From: Shewanella sp. c952
GTDB lineage: Bacteria; Pseudomonadota; Gammaproteobacteria; Enterobacterales; Shewanellaceae
NCBI RefSeq assembly: GCF_019654975.1
Contig: NZ_BPEW01000012.1
Span: 49,418 to 113,417, forward strand
Length of the DNA stretch: 64,000 nucleotides
Direction: 5' to 3'
Positions within the stretch are counted from its first letter, which is position 1. Each line of letters starts with the position of its first letter. Positions 8,446 through 16,663 of this stretch are shown in pieces. A program made the translations under genes and the position numbers. The notes under the pieces were generated by a model. It saw nothing but the letters and a program-made list of their open reading frames with translations. It had not been told where the DNA came from and ran no database searches.

Positions 8446-8835
8446 TTAATTTGAAAATGCTTTTCTTACGTACAATTCAAAACGACTAGCATTAGCATTT
8501 GGTGCAACGGCTGAGACTTGTAGTTGTTGCTTACCGTGAAGCTTTACCGATTTCCAACTGACACCTTCATCATCGATTGTCATACCGCTAGTATCGAACC
8601 AAGTAAATTTATACTGTAGGCGTAAATCTGTAGAGACTTTGCTGATAATCGTTCCACTGCCTTGTAGAAAGCCTCCCTCAGGACGAGCCATTACGCTTTG
8701 AACTTCGACCTCTTTACCAAAGGTACTGTTATCTATTCGGACTTCGCCTTTTGAACCAGCCATCAAGCCTGCAGTATGTGGCGCACAAGCCGTTACAAGT
8801 AAGGCGGTAAACAAGCCTAGGATCAGTTTTTTCAT
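8446..8835 (-). CDS. YcfL-like (DUF1425) lipoprotein
   Basis: 129 aa. The signal sequence MKKLILGLFTALLVTACAP carries the lipobox VTAC, so the mature protein is lipid-anchored at residue 17. The domain then shows EVRIDNSTFGKEVEVQSV, a long FTWFDTSGMTID strand pair and a C-terminal ASRFELYVRKAF, typical of YcfL/DUF1425. In E. coli ycfL lies next to hinT and lpoB. Here it follows hinT and two thioesterase genes with a 51-bp gap, so partial synteny is kept. The function of YcfL is not established. Confidence 0.75.
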   Translation of the reverse strand: MKKLILGLFTALLVTACAPHTAGLMAGSKGEVRIDNSTFGKEVEVQSVMARPEGGFLQGSGTIISKVSTDLRLQYKFTWFDTSGMTIDDEGVSWKSVKLHGKQQLQVSAVAPNANASRFELYVRKAFSN

Positions 8836-8886
8836 ATTAGTCCCCTGAAATATACTCTTTGATTGTTAATACAAGAATAAGCTAGT

Positions 8887-9357
8887 TTAATCGATTAAGA
8901 AATGTGCTCTTGCGGTTGCGATTAAATGCTTACGGTTAGTCTGCCAACAATTAATACTCACATTTGCCACTCGTCGACCTTGGCGGGTTATTTTACACTC
9001 TGCAAAGCTATCTTTATGATAACCAGCCCTTAAATAATCAATTGAAAAATCGACAACTTTAGGCACTTTACTGGTTTGCATAAATACCATTAATTGAACG
9101 ATTGCGGACATCTCCATGAAGCCCGCAATAACACCACCATGAAGTGCCGGCAATACAGGGTTACCAATATTGTCATCGTTTGCGGGTAGTTTAAAAATTA
9201 ACTCGTCACCAAACCGATCGACTTCCATGCCAATGAATTTTGCATAGGGGACATGTTCAAGTAGATGGCCAAAATCATTGAGCTCTGTGGCTTTACGAAT
9301 AATACTTTTTACATCGAGCTTGGCTTGTTCACACTCATCAGCGCTTGGGTTAGTCAT
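8887..9357 (-). CDS. PaaI-family hotdog thioesterase (second copy)
   Basis: 156 aa single hotdog domain. The family helix signature is seen in LHGGVIAGFMEMSAIVQLM, preceded by DDNIGNPVLPA; the later SIDYLRAGYHKDSF and VSINCWQTNRKHLIATARAHF strands complete the fold. Acyl-CoA hydrolase activity is expected for this class; the substrate is not known. It overlaps the upstream thioesterase gene by 8 bp, so the two are co-translated and may form a hetero-oligomer. Confidence 0.8.
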   Translation of the reverse strand: MTNPSADECEQAKLDVKSIIRKATELNDFGHLLEHVPYAKFIGMEVDRFGDELIFKLPANDDNIGNPVLPALHGGVIAGFMEMSAIVQLMVFMQTSKVPKVVDFSIDYLRAGYHKDSFAECKITRQGRRVANVSINCWQTNRKHLIATARAHFLID

Positions 9358-9853
9358 TACGTGGTTCCCCCATTAAAGCCTGTCTAAACTCTTCACCGAC
9401 CATTTCGGGGCTAATACGCATAAATGAACCCACCGCATGGGCAATCGGATCATCTATAGAGTCTTGATAAGCAATCGCTCGAGTAAAAGCAACGCTAGAT
9501 GACAATTTATAGCACTGGGCGAAGCCGTATACTGGTTTAAAAGGCTCTGCAGGTTTCATGTAATCAACTCTAAGATCGAGCGTTGGTGAAATTTCTAACG
9601 AGCGAAACTTATCAAAAATAGAGCAAACAACGGCGCAACCACTAGCAGTATCCATTAAGGTTGTGATAACACCGCCATGAATGACGCCAGTATCTGGATA
9701 ACCGATAAGTTGAGTGTCATAGGGAAGCTCCATCAGGACATGTTTGCTACTGCCTTCCAGCACTTTCAGTTTTAACTTTTGGCATTGTGTGAGCTGCGCT
9801 ACAAATCGACTTGCCATCTCCGTTAACGGGAAAACATCGGCAGTTTCTTTCAT
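9350..9853 (-). CDS. PaaI-family hotdog thioesterase (first copy)
   Basis: 167 aa. Hotdog motif [19 protein letters not shown] near residues 75-95, with GYPDTG just before it. The His-Gly-Gly and the Asp of LMDTA correspond to the usual acyl-CoA thioesterase active-site region. The start overlaps the hinT stop by 4 bp (ATGA type) and the end overlaps the next thioesterase by 8 bp. The pair have different sequences, so this is not a recent duplication. Confidence 0.8.
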   Translation of the reverse strand: MKETADVFPLTEMASRFVAQLTQCQKLKLKVLEGSSKHVLMELPYDTQLIGYPDTGVIHGGVITTLMDTASGCAVVCSIFDKFRSLEISPTLDLRVDYMKPAEPFKPVYGFAQCYKLSSSVAFTRAIAYQDSIDDPIAHAVGSFMRISPEMVGEEFRQALMGEPRND

Positions 9854-10206
9854 CGGTTTTTACTCAACATAGGGCCTAATGAGTGGCCTCCAACTAGGTG
9901 CATATGAATATGAAACACCTCTTGTCCAGCGTGTTCATTGCAGTTCATGATCAATCGATAACCATCTTCAGCAATTCCCTCTTCTTGCGCTAACTTAGCC
10001 GCTACAGACATCATTCTTCCAAGCGCCTTTTCATCAGATGCTTTTATATCGTTTGCTGTAGGGATAAGGTGGTTAGGAATGATTAGAATATGGGTAGGAG
10101 CTTGAGCACTAATGTCTCTAAACGCAGTTACCAGCTCATCTTGGAATAGAATATCTGCAGGGATCTCACGTCGAATAATTTTACTGAATATGGTTTCTTC
10201 GGCCAC
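9850..10206 (-). CDS. hinT: HIT-family purine nucleoside phosphoramidase HinT
   Basis: 118 aa, the normal HinT length. The histidine triad is explicit: [15 protein letters not shown], preceded by [16 protein letters not shown]. The enzyme hydrolyses adenosine 5'-phosphoramidates in the cytosol. It heads a four-gene unit (hinT, two thioesterases, ycfL) with overlapping junctions. The hinT-ycfL linkage recalls the E. coli hinT-ycfL-lpoB-thiK-nagZ order, although the intervening genes differ here. Confidence 0.92.
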   Translation of the reverse strand: MAEETIFSKIIRREIPADILFQDELVTAFRDISAQAPTHILIIPNHLIPTANDIKASDEKALGRMMSVAAKLAQEEGIAEDGYRLIMNCNEHAGQEVFHIHMHLVGGHSLGPMLSKNR

Positions 10207-10443
10207 TTTGCTGTCCTCATTAACATAAGTTATGTACTAGTATACTCGAAAAAGCGCATCAAGCGATTGACGAATTTTAGCGTACAAACAGCAAACTAAG
10301 TATGGATAAGAGCAATTGTGTAGTGATAAAGGCTAAAATAAATAAACTTAATGTCGCCATACATAAAAGCGACAAAATCTAAGATCAATGTATCGGTGTT
10401 GCGCTTAGGTAAGCGCTAATGAAATCAGCTTAAATGATGCTAA

Positions 10444-11079
10444 TTACAACACCACTTCATGCATGTTCGTTTGCGCCCATGCGATCGCTTGACCACGGCT
10501 CGATACACCTATTTTTCTAAAGGCTCTATAGAGATGAGTTTTAATGGTACTTTCACTTACAAATAATTGATTTGCAATATCAATATTAGTACTGCCAGAT
10601 CGCAATACCTGCAATACCTCTCGCTCTCGCATTGTTAACGTATCAGACTCTTCATCTTCTTCAACATTATTTAAATGCGCACGATTAAACTCATCAGGGA
10701 TTGCAGTTTGTCCTTGCACAATTTTAGACATTCCAATACCTATGCTGTCCAAGGTTGCATCAGAGTAGAACACACCTGCGGTGATATTATGCTGTACTAA
10801 AAAACGTGCATCGACTTGCTGAGGGTAATGTATAAACACCACCCTTACGCCACTGCGCTCTTTATCTAATTTTTTCTGGATTTGATATGCCTTTTGAATA
10901 TCTACACTTGAAAGATCGATTAGCACTAGACCAACACGGTTCTCAGTAAAATTATCAATAATATTATCTGGTGCAACATTATGAATTTTGACTAAAAACT
11001 GTTGGGGCCAACGAGAATTAAGCAGATCAACTAATATTTGTGAGCGGGTAACCATAACCCAGTGCATAACCTTAAACAT
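10444..11079 (-). CDS. CsgD-like LuxR-type transcriptional regulator
   Basis: 211 aa from ATG TTT at 11079, which has GAGAG just upstream; a frame-start at 11133 or 11091 is possible. The C-terminal LuxR helix-turn-helix is complete: LTMREREVLQVLRSGSTNID, then IANQLFVSESTIKTHLYRAF. The N-terminal domain is receiver-like but lacks the paired acidic pocket; its VGLVLIDLSS strand keeps one Asp. This arrangement is that of CsgD, the curli/biofilm regulator, so control of envelope or matrix genes is plausible. No curli genes are in the window. A long AT-rich leader lies upstream. Confidence 0.75.
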   Translation of the reverse strand: MFKVMHWVMVTRSQILVDLLNSRWPQQFLVKIHNVAPDNIIDNFTENRVGLVLIDLSSVDIQKAYQIQKKLDKERSGVRVVFIHYPQQVDARFLVQHNITAGVFYSDATLDSIGIGMSKIVQGQTAIPDEFNRAHLNNVEEDEESDTLTMREREVLQVLRSGSTNIDIANQLFVSESTIKTHLYRAFRKIGVSSRGQAIAWAQTNMHEVVL

Positions 11080-11761
11080 CCTACTCTCCATGTTTTTCGT
11101 ATAACAATCCTTGTGTGTATAAGTGTAATACACATTAAAGATAATAAACGAACGAAAAGAATTAAATATTGAAATATTCTAATGTTTAAGCTGCTAACAC
11201 TGCGTCAGTCTCCAATGCCTATATATGTAGCTAATACAACTATATAGCTAGCACTAATGACTGACTCGCTACAATGAATAACATTAAAGTGAAATTATAT
11301 ATTTACAGAAATAGACCTAGAACACTTAACGATACCTATCAGGTAAACTTAATACCGATAGTATGAAAGAGCAGCTCTCACATATAACAACCACTAAACC
11401 ACTGATTTATAGATATTTATAGTATAAGATCAAAAAGCAGAGATAGTTTATATAAAATAATGTAACTCAAAATTTTTTAATATCTCTCTTGTAAAAAAGC
11501 ATTACAATTAACAGGGTATACTACTTAAAAACAAGAAAATAATTCATGTTTTAATTTTCAGCCTCATAAATTCAGCCCCCCATGCCATTAGAACAAATAG
11601 TTATTAATTACAATATAATGACAGAATACTTGCTATCACTTTATCAACTAAAACAACTCTACTTACTCGTTTTTGAATAAAACGCTATGAGATATGAAAA
11701 TAGAGTTTTTAATTTAAAAACTCTATTTCAGATTAAAGCTTGGCGTTAATACGAGCAACCG
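11080..11761. other. Long AT-rich intergenic region upstream of the CsgD-like gene
   Basis: About 680 bp without a supportable gene. It is very AT-rich, as seen upstream of csgD-like genes that integrate many regulators. Apart from the terminator at 11698-11728 I see no RNA gene, repeat or clear operator. Confidence 0.5.
11698..11728 (-). terminator. Terminator-like 14-bp palindrome after the TPR lipoprotein gene
   Basis: Perfect 14-bp stem AAATAGAGTTTTTA / TAAAAACTCTATTT with a 3-nt loop, 34 bp after the stop at 11762. The T-run is inside the stem, so efficiency is uncertain. Confidence 0.6.
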
Positions 11762-12904
11762 TTAACGTGACTTTAGCCATGCTAGCTTAGCTTGATAACG
11801 CTGTTGGTTCTCGGGTAACTCCGTATAATCGAGTGCTTTGCGGAGTGCTTTTTTGGCCAGCTCTGGTTCATCAAGTTTAAAATGAACCTTTGCTAAATCA
11901 AAATACGCTTTATGAAAGTAATATGTGTTATCGATAAATTTGTTGAGGTACACTTTTGCACTTAAATAGTCTGCAGCAGCTATCGAATCTTGTGCCACTA
12001 AATACCATTTATACGGGCTGGTATCATCTAATACAAGCAATTGGTTCTTCACTGCTAAGGCTTCAACTATGCGACCTTGGCGAACCAGCAAATAATGATA
12101 ATTACTCAACAAAGTTACTTTATCTTCTGAAACCTCTAATCCATATCGATACAAGCTCTCAGCGGTTTCTACATCGCCTAATCGGCGTAAAACAACTGCC
12201 AACATATTAATAGATGGCGCATATGCCTTGCTAAAAGATAAGCTTTTCTTAAGTAATAAATAGGCTAGTGGTAAGTCATCACTGAACAATGCATCCGCAG
12301 CTAAATTTCGATACAGCATCGCGAAGAACTCATCGGTATCAACCATTTTTCCACCTCTGTCATAACGACTGGGAAAGTAGTCTATTACAACGCTTTTGTT
12401 AGCAGAAAATAACGTGTTGCTTTCATCATTACTGCTCTCATAAAGAAATGTTCTAACATGATCTGACGTTACAGAGTATCGGTCTGTTACATCAAGTAAA
12501 ACAGGCATGGTATGTAGCTGTTGAAATGATATATCGACTTGAAACTCGCTAGCGATGGCATAGGTTAAAAGAGCCAAGGACATACAGTTACCTTGGTTCA
12601 GTTCTAGCGCCTCTGCAGCACTGTAGTTTTTGCCTTCATAGTTAAAGTTGACCAAGCGTTTTTCAAGAAAATGTTTGACCTGTTGAAACGGGAGTAATGT
12701 GTCGACATCACTCTGTAATTGAAAGCGCTTAAACTCTGCAACTTGCTCAGTAGTTAAAGAAAATAAGCTTTCAGGCTCAGGTATTTCATAATCACTGGCA
12801 TCTACTTCATACGCTAATATCGGCATCTGAGCAGGCTGTTTAGTCGGAGCAGACATTGTCTGGCAACCGCTCACAATAAAGCATACTAACAACAAGTACT
12901 TCAT
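11762..12904 (-). CDS. TPR lipoprotein with transglutaminase-like cysteine motif
   Basis: 380 aa from ATG 12902-12904 (an in-frame start three codons upstream is possible). The signal MKYLLLVCFIVSGCQ carries a lipobox VSGC, so it is lipid-anchored. Residues about 70-190 contain LNQGNCMSLALLTYAIASE, the Cys-centred motif of transglutaminase-like folds, and a later Asp-His in SVTSDHVR. The C-terminal half is TPR-like: SINMLAVVLRRLGDVETAE, YHYLLVRQGRIVEALAVK, AYFDLAKVHFKLDEPELAK. It sits 71-80 bp behind the kinase-phosphatase gene on the same strand, so it may belong to the nitrate operon. No substrate can be inferred. Confidence 0.7.
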   Translation of the reverse strand: MKYLLLVCFIVSGCQTMSAPTKQPAQMPILAYEVDASDYEIPEPESLFSLTTEQVAEFKRFQLQSDVDTLLPFQQVKHFLEKRLVNFNYEGKNYSAAEALELNQGNCMSLALLTYAIASEFQVDISFQQLHTMPVLLDVTDRYSVTSDHVRTFLYESSNDESNTLFSANKSVVIDYFPSRYDRGGKMVDTDEFFAMLYRNLAADALFSDDLPLAYLLLKKSLSFSKAYAPSINMLAVVLRRLGDVETAESLYRYGLEVSEDKVTLLSNYHYLLVRQGRIVEALAVKNQLLVLDDTSPYKWYLVAQDSIAAADYLSAKVYLNKFIDNTYYFHKAYFDLAKVHFKLDEPELAKKALRKALDYTELPENQQRYQAKLAWLKSR

Positions 12905-12984
12905 AAGTTCCATTTACATTGTGATCTCCATATATTCAAAGATATACCAAGCAGATGCTAACTACAACAGTACGGTAAGCAAGC

Positions 12985-14829
12985 TCAGAATAGCGCAAGT
13001 AGCACCACAGCTAACCCCAGCAACAGGCTCAATGAACGCCAGAATAGCAGCGGGTTACGCTCTATTAATGCAGGTTTACCCACTGAACGTTGCCATGTCT
13101 TTACCGGCTCAGTCATTTCAAAGAGCCATTCACTGCAGTCCGCTTGACGTTGTTCAGGTGTCAAACTCAGCGCCTTTTTAAGAGCATCATCCATCCAGAT
13201 GGGGATCAAAGGGTTAATCTCATAACTTGGAATATACTCAAGCCTTACAAAATCTAATTTGGATTTGCAGGCCTGCTGCTTACCATTAAAAGGTAACTGA
13301 CCCGTTAGCATTTCAAAAGCGATGACGGCAATAGAGTAGAGGTCAGTGCTTTGGGTCACTTGATAACCAAGAATACTTTCCGGCGCAGAGTAATCAGCTG
13401 TTCCAAGTATTCTGTCTCGCTCAAGAGGACTGGAGATCTCAGCAATGCCTTTAATATAACATGAACCAAAATCAATGATTTTAAGCTGGCCATTTTTGGT
13501 CAATACTAAGTTGTCAGGTTTTAGATCTTGATGTAATGTTTCTTTACGATGAAACGCTCTCACTCCCATTTCTAATTGCTTTAACAGAGCCAACACCTCT
13601 TGTATATCTGGCGTCGGGTTATGCTTTATCCATTGGCTTAATAACTGTCCATCGAGGTATTCAGTTAAGTAGTAAAGCGCAGATTTCCGTTTATCACGCT
13701 CTATAATTGAAACCACATGGGGACTATTAATTCGTTTTCCTATCCAGCTTTCTAATAGAAACCGTTCTATATAAGCTGCATCATCTAGATAGTTAACTGA
13801 AGGCGTTTTCATACACAATAAATCACCTTGCTGATTTTTGACGAGATAGACTTGGCTTCTTTGGCTTTGATGCAAAACATCTACCACGATATAGCCGTCG
13901 AGCTTCATTCCAACACTTAGTGGTGGTGGGAAAGGCAACCTAGAAAGATGCTGATACACTTCATCAATGGATTGCTCTGGTAAAGTGCCAATTCCTAGTA
14001 ACTGACAACTAACATTGTCTTGGGAGCCGGTTTTGAGGGCTGTATTTACCAATTCATGGCAAAATCTATCACACTTTTCATCAGTGAAATGTTTGCTAAA
14101 ACGACTGCTTTGTTGAGTTTGATGAACTCGCGCTAATTTCTTCTCTATTTCAAAGTCTGTTACAACATCATGCAAACCGTCAGTCGTTAACAGGTATAAG
14201 TCTCCCTCCTCTAGCGCTAACATGCGATAGTCCACCTCAACATTAACATCTAGCCCCAACGCTCGGGCAAGGTAACACTGATTATTGCCCACTATGCTGG
14301 TGTGGTCGTGGCTTAGCCTTTCCAATTTACCATCACGGTAGCGGTAAACTCTTGAATCTCCTACATGAAAAAGGTGCAAATGACGAGATTTAAAAACCAA
14401 TGCACTAAAGGTACAGACATAGCCTCTGCGTGCATCTCGATAATCTTGTCCCAATCCATAAAGCCAGCGATTCAACGCTGTTAATACTTGCGTACTTGAT
14501 TTTTTTACTGACCAAAGATCAGGTGTTGAGTAATAGTCAGCGAGAAAATTACTCACGCTAATAGCAGATGCTGCCGCGCCGCCCTCGGCGGTACTCACAC
14601 CGTCACTGATAGCTGCAACAACCCCTTTTGTCGTTAACATTAGGCCACTAGGAATACGGATCCCAATGGCATCTTCATTGGCTGTTTTAACGCCTTTATC
14701 AGAATACTGACCAGCCTTAATGACTAAACAGTGCTTTTGCTTGTGGCGTGCAATATCATGACTCGTGGCCAATGAGGCCATTGTGTCATTGAGATCATTA
14801 GCAACCATAACTTTCGCAACCATACTCAT
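12985..14829 (-). CDS. PP2C phosphatase-Ser/Thr kinase fusion protein
   Basis: 614 aa from ATG 14829 (AGGGG 5 nt upstream). The first half is a PP2C phosphatase with VVAAISDGVSTAEGG, FHVGDSRVYRYRDG, LLTTDGLHD and SQDNVSCQLLGIG, so all metal-binding Asp motifs are present. The second half is a Hanks-type kinase with catalytic loop LHQDLKPDNLVL (HQD in place of HRD), KIIDFGSCY, and GTADYSAPESILG. A hydrophobic tail SLSLLLGLAVVLLALF anchors it to the membrane. It follows the nitrate transporter by 10 bp, so it is in the nir operon. Proteins of this kind accompany nitrate-assimilation genes in some marine gammaproteobacteria; the target is unknown. Confidence 0.88.
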   Translation of the reverse strand: MSMVAKVMVANDLNDTMASLATSHDIARHKQKHCLVIKAGQYSDKGVKTANEDAIGIRIPSGLMLTTKGVVAAISDGVSTAEGGAAASAISVSNFLADYYSTPDLWSVKKSSTQVLTALNRWLYGLGQDYRDARRGYVCTFSALVFKSRHLHLFHVGDSRVYRYRDGKLERLSHDHTSIVGNNQCYLARALGLDVNVEVDYRMLALEEGDLYLLTTDGLHDVVTDFEIEKKLARVHQTQQSSRFSKHFTDEKCDRFCHELVNTALKTGSQDNVSCQLLGIGTLPEQSIDEVYQHLSRLPFPPPLSVGMKLDGYIVVDVLHQSQRSQVYLVKNQQGDLLCMKTPSVNYLDDAAYIERFLLESWIGKRINSPHVVSIIERDKRKSALYYLTEYLDGQLLSQWIKHNPTPDIQEVLALLKQLEMGVRAFHRKETLHQDLKPDNLVLTKNGQLKIIDFGSCYIKGIAEISSPLERDRILGTADYSAPESILGYQVTQSTDLYSIAVIAFEMLTGQLPFNGKQQACKSKLDFVRLEYIPSYEINPLIPIWMDDALKKALSLTPEQRQADCSEWLFEMTEPVKTWQRSVGKPALIERNPLLFWRSLSLLLGLAVVLLALF

Positions 14830-14839
14830 TGAGCCCCTT

Positions 14840-16321
14840 CTAATTAACACTTATTAGGGTTACTTCTCCCTTTTCATTCACTTCAGCAATGTGGCCTTTT
14901 GGCTCCGTCATTAAGAACACGGTTAAAAACCCAACTAGCGCACTCACAGCAATGACATAGAAAAAGGTTTGTGTAGATACCATAGAGTAAACAGTTAAGA
15001 AAAATACAGCACCAACATTACCGTAAGCCCCAGTCATGCCTGCGATCTGTCCCGTTAAACGACGTTTAATAAGCGGCACAGCAGCAAATACAGCGCCCTC
15101 TCCTCCTTGCACAAAGAAAGAACATGCCATCACCATAATGACGGCTAAGGGTAATGCCCAATCAACATCAATCTGCGCAACGCCTAAGTAGCCTAGCGCT
15201 AAGCCTGCAGTTAATATTAACAATGTGGATTTGCGGCCAAAACGATCACTAAGCCATCCGCCACCTGGACGCGACATCAAGTTCATAAATGCATAAGAGG
15301 ATGCAACTAATCCCGCCTGCGCTAGGCCTAAGTTAAACGTTTCAGCGAAGAACAGAGGCAACATTGACACGACTGCCAGTTCAGATCCAAATGTAGAGAA
15401 ATACAACACGTTGAGTACCGCAACCTGTTTAAATTCATAGCGCTCAAATTCAGGAACTGTGCCGGTAAACACTTGCTTATTGACTTGATAGGTTTGATAA
15501 ATATCGACGATTAAAACTAAGCAAAGTAACGCATAGATCCCATAAACAACTTGATGACTAAACATGCTCACTCCCGCAGGAGATAGCTTCCAACCCAACA
15601 GTGCGAGTGTGGCGTACATGGGTAATTTCATCACCAGTAAAAGTACAAAGTCGCCTTTACTGGTAACTTCAAGTGCACCTGCTTTTTTGGGTTTGAAATA
15701 AGTGGAACCTTTAGGTGTATCAGTCACATTGAAATAGTAAATAAATGCAAAAGCTAAACTCAACAGTCCCGTTAAAGCAATAGCGTAGCGCCATCCGTCA
15801 GCACCACCAAATGCAAGTGCAATCGCTGGCAGAGTAAAAGCGGCGGCGGCAGAACCAAAGTTACCCCAACCACCATATATCCCCTCGGCGGTGCCTAGCT
15901 CTTTTGCAGGAAACCATTCACTAACAATGCGGATCCCCACCACAAAACCCGCACCGATAAACCCGAGTAGGAAACGCGCGAGTGCCAACTGCTCAAACGT
16001 TGTCCCGAGTGCAAACATAAAACAGGGAATGGAGCAAAACCCCAACAACAATGAGTAAACCAGTCTTGGCCCATACTTATCGGTTACCATGCCTATCAGC
16101 ACTCGGGCAGGGATAGTTAAAGCAACATTAAGAATAAGCAGTGTTTTTATCTGTGATTTGCTAAGGCCAATGCTATCTGCAATAACGCTCAGCAAAGGAG
16201 CAGCATTAAACCAAACCATAAAAGTGATAAAAAACGCCATCCAGCTCAAGTGCATCACTTTCATTTTTCCTGAAAATGAAAAAAGATTAAATCCAGTCTC
16301 AGCAATATTTTTGCTATTCAT
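14840..16321 (-). CDS. Nitrate/nitrite MFS transporter (NarK/NasA family)
   Basis: 493 aa with 12 membrane helices. Nitrate-porter signatures are visible: AGFVVGIRIVSEWFPAKELG (conserved Arg) and WLSDRFGRKS; the glycine-rich nitrate signature appears as GGWGNFGSAAAAFTLP in the first half and as TGAYGNVGAVFFLTVYSM in the second. It should bring nitrate, and possibly exchange nitrite, across the inner membrane. The gene lies 15 bp after nirD and 10 bp before the kinase-phosphatase. A soluble loop of about 60 residues joins the two halves. Confidence 0.9.
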   Translation of the reverse strand: MNSKNIAETGFNLFSFSGKMKVMHLSWMAFFITFMVWFNAAPLLSVIADSIGLSKSQIKTLLILNVALTIPARVLIGMVTDKYGPRLVYSLLLGFCSIPCFMFALGTTFEQLALARFLLGFIGAGFVVGIRIVSEWFPAKELGTAEGIYGGWGNFGSAAAAFTLPAIALAFGGADGWRYAIALTGLLSLAFAFIYYFNVTDTPKGSTYFKPKKAGALEVTSKGDFVLLLVMKLPMYATLALLGWKLSPAGVSMFSHQVVYGIYALLCLVLIVDIYQTYQVNKQVFTGTVPEFERYEFKQVAVLNVLYFSTFGSELAVVSMLPLFFAETFNLGLAQAGLVASSYAFMNLMSRPGGGWLSDRFGRKSTLLILTAGLALGYLGVAQIDVDWALPLAVIMVMACSFFVQGGEGAVFAAVPLIKRRLTGQIAGMTGAYGNVGAVFFLTVYSMVSTQTFFYVIAVSALVGFLTVFLMTEPKGHIAEVNEKGEVTLISVN

Positions 16322-16336
16322 ACTTCCCCCTCATCC

Positions 16337-16663
16337 TTAAGCGAGTAATCGCGCTAATATCTTGCCTGATTGACGTTTGATTTCATAAATATCAACGCTC
16401 AGCGTTTCATTTTCTAGACAACGACCAGTCGTTAGGCTGTAGTGTTGCTTATGTAGCGGTGAAGCAACAAATAACTCATTATCTAATTCACACAGCAGAC
16501 CGCGTGATAGCACGCTCACACCCGTCGCTGGGTCGACATTATCAATCGCATAAATTCCCGCATCTCCAAGGTGGAAAACCGCCACAGGCTTACCTGCAAC
16601 CCACGCAGCGACACCTCTTTTGGCCGGTAAAGCCTGCTCATCACAAATAGTTACCCAATTCAT
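16337..16663 (-). CDS. nirD: Assimilatory nitrite reductase small subunit NirD
   Basis: 108 aa with a Rieske-like fold: FHLGDAGIYAIDNVDPATG, SRGLLCELDNELFVASPLHKQ. The Cys-His pairs that bind the Rieske cluster are absent, as is normal for the NirD branch. It pairs with NirB in the NADH-dependent six-electron reduction of nitrite to ammonium. The start overlaps the nirB stop by 4 bp (ATGA), a translational coupling. Confidence 0.92.
   Translation of the reverse strand: MNWVTICDEQALPAKRGVAAWVAGKPVAVFHLGDAGIYAIDNVDPATGVSVLSRGLLCELDNELFVASPLHKQHYSLTTGRCLENETLSVDIYEIKRQSGKILARLLA

Noticed and set aside
10401..10416. GCGCTT AGGT AAGCGC hairpin after the CsgD-like gene
   Set aside because: Only 6 bp and no T-run on either strand; not listed as a terminator.
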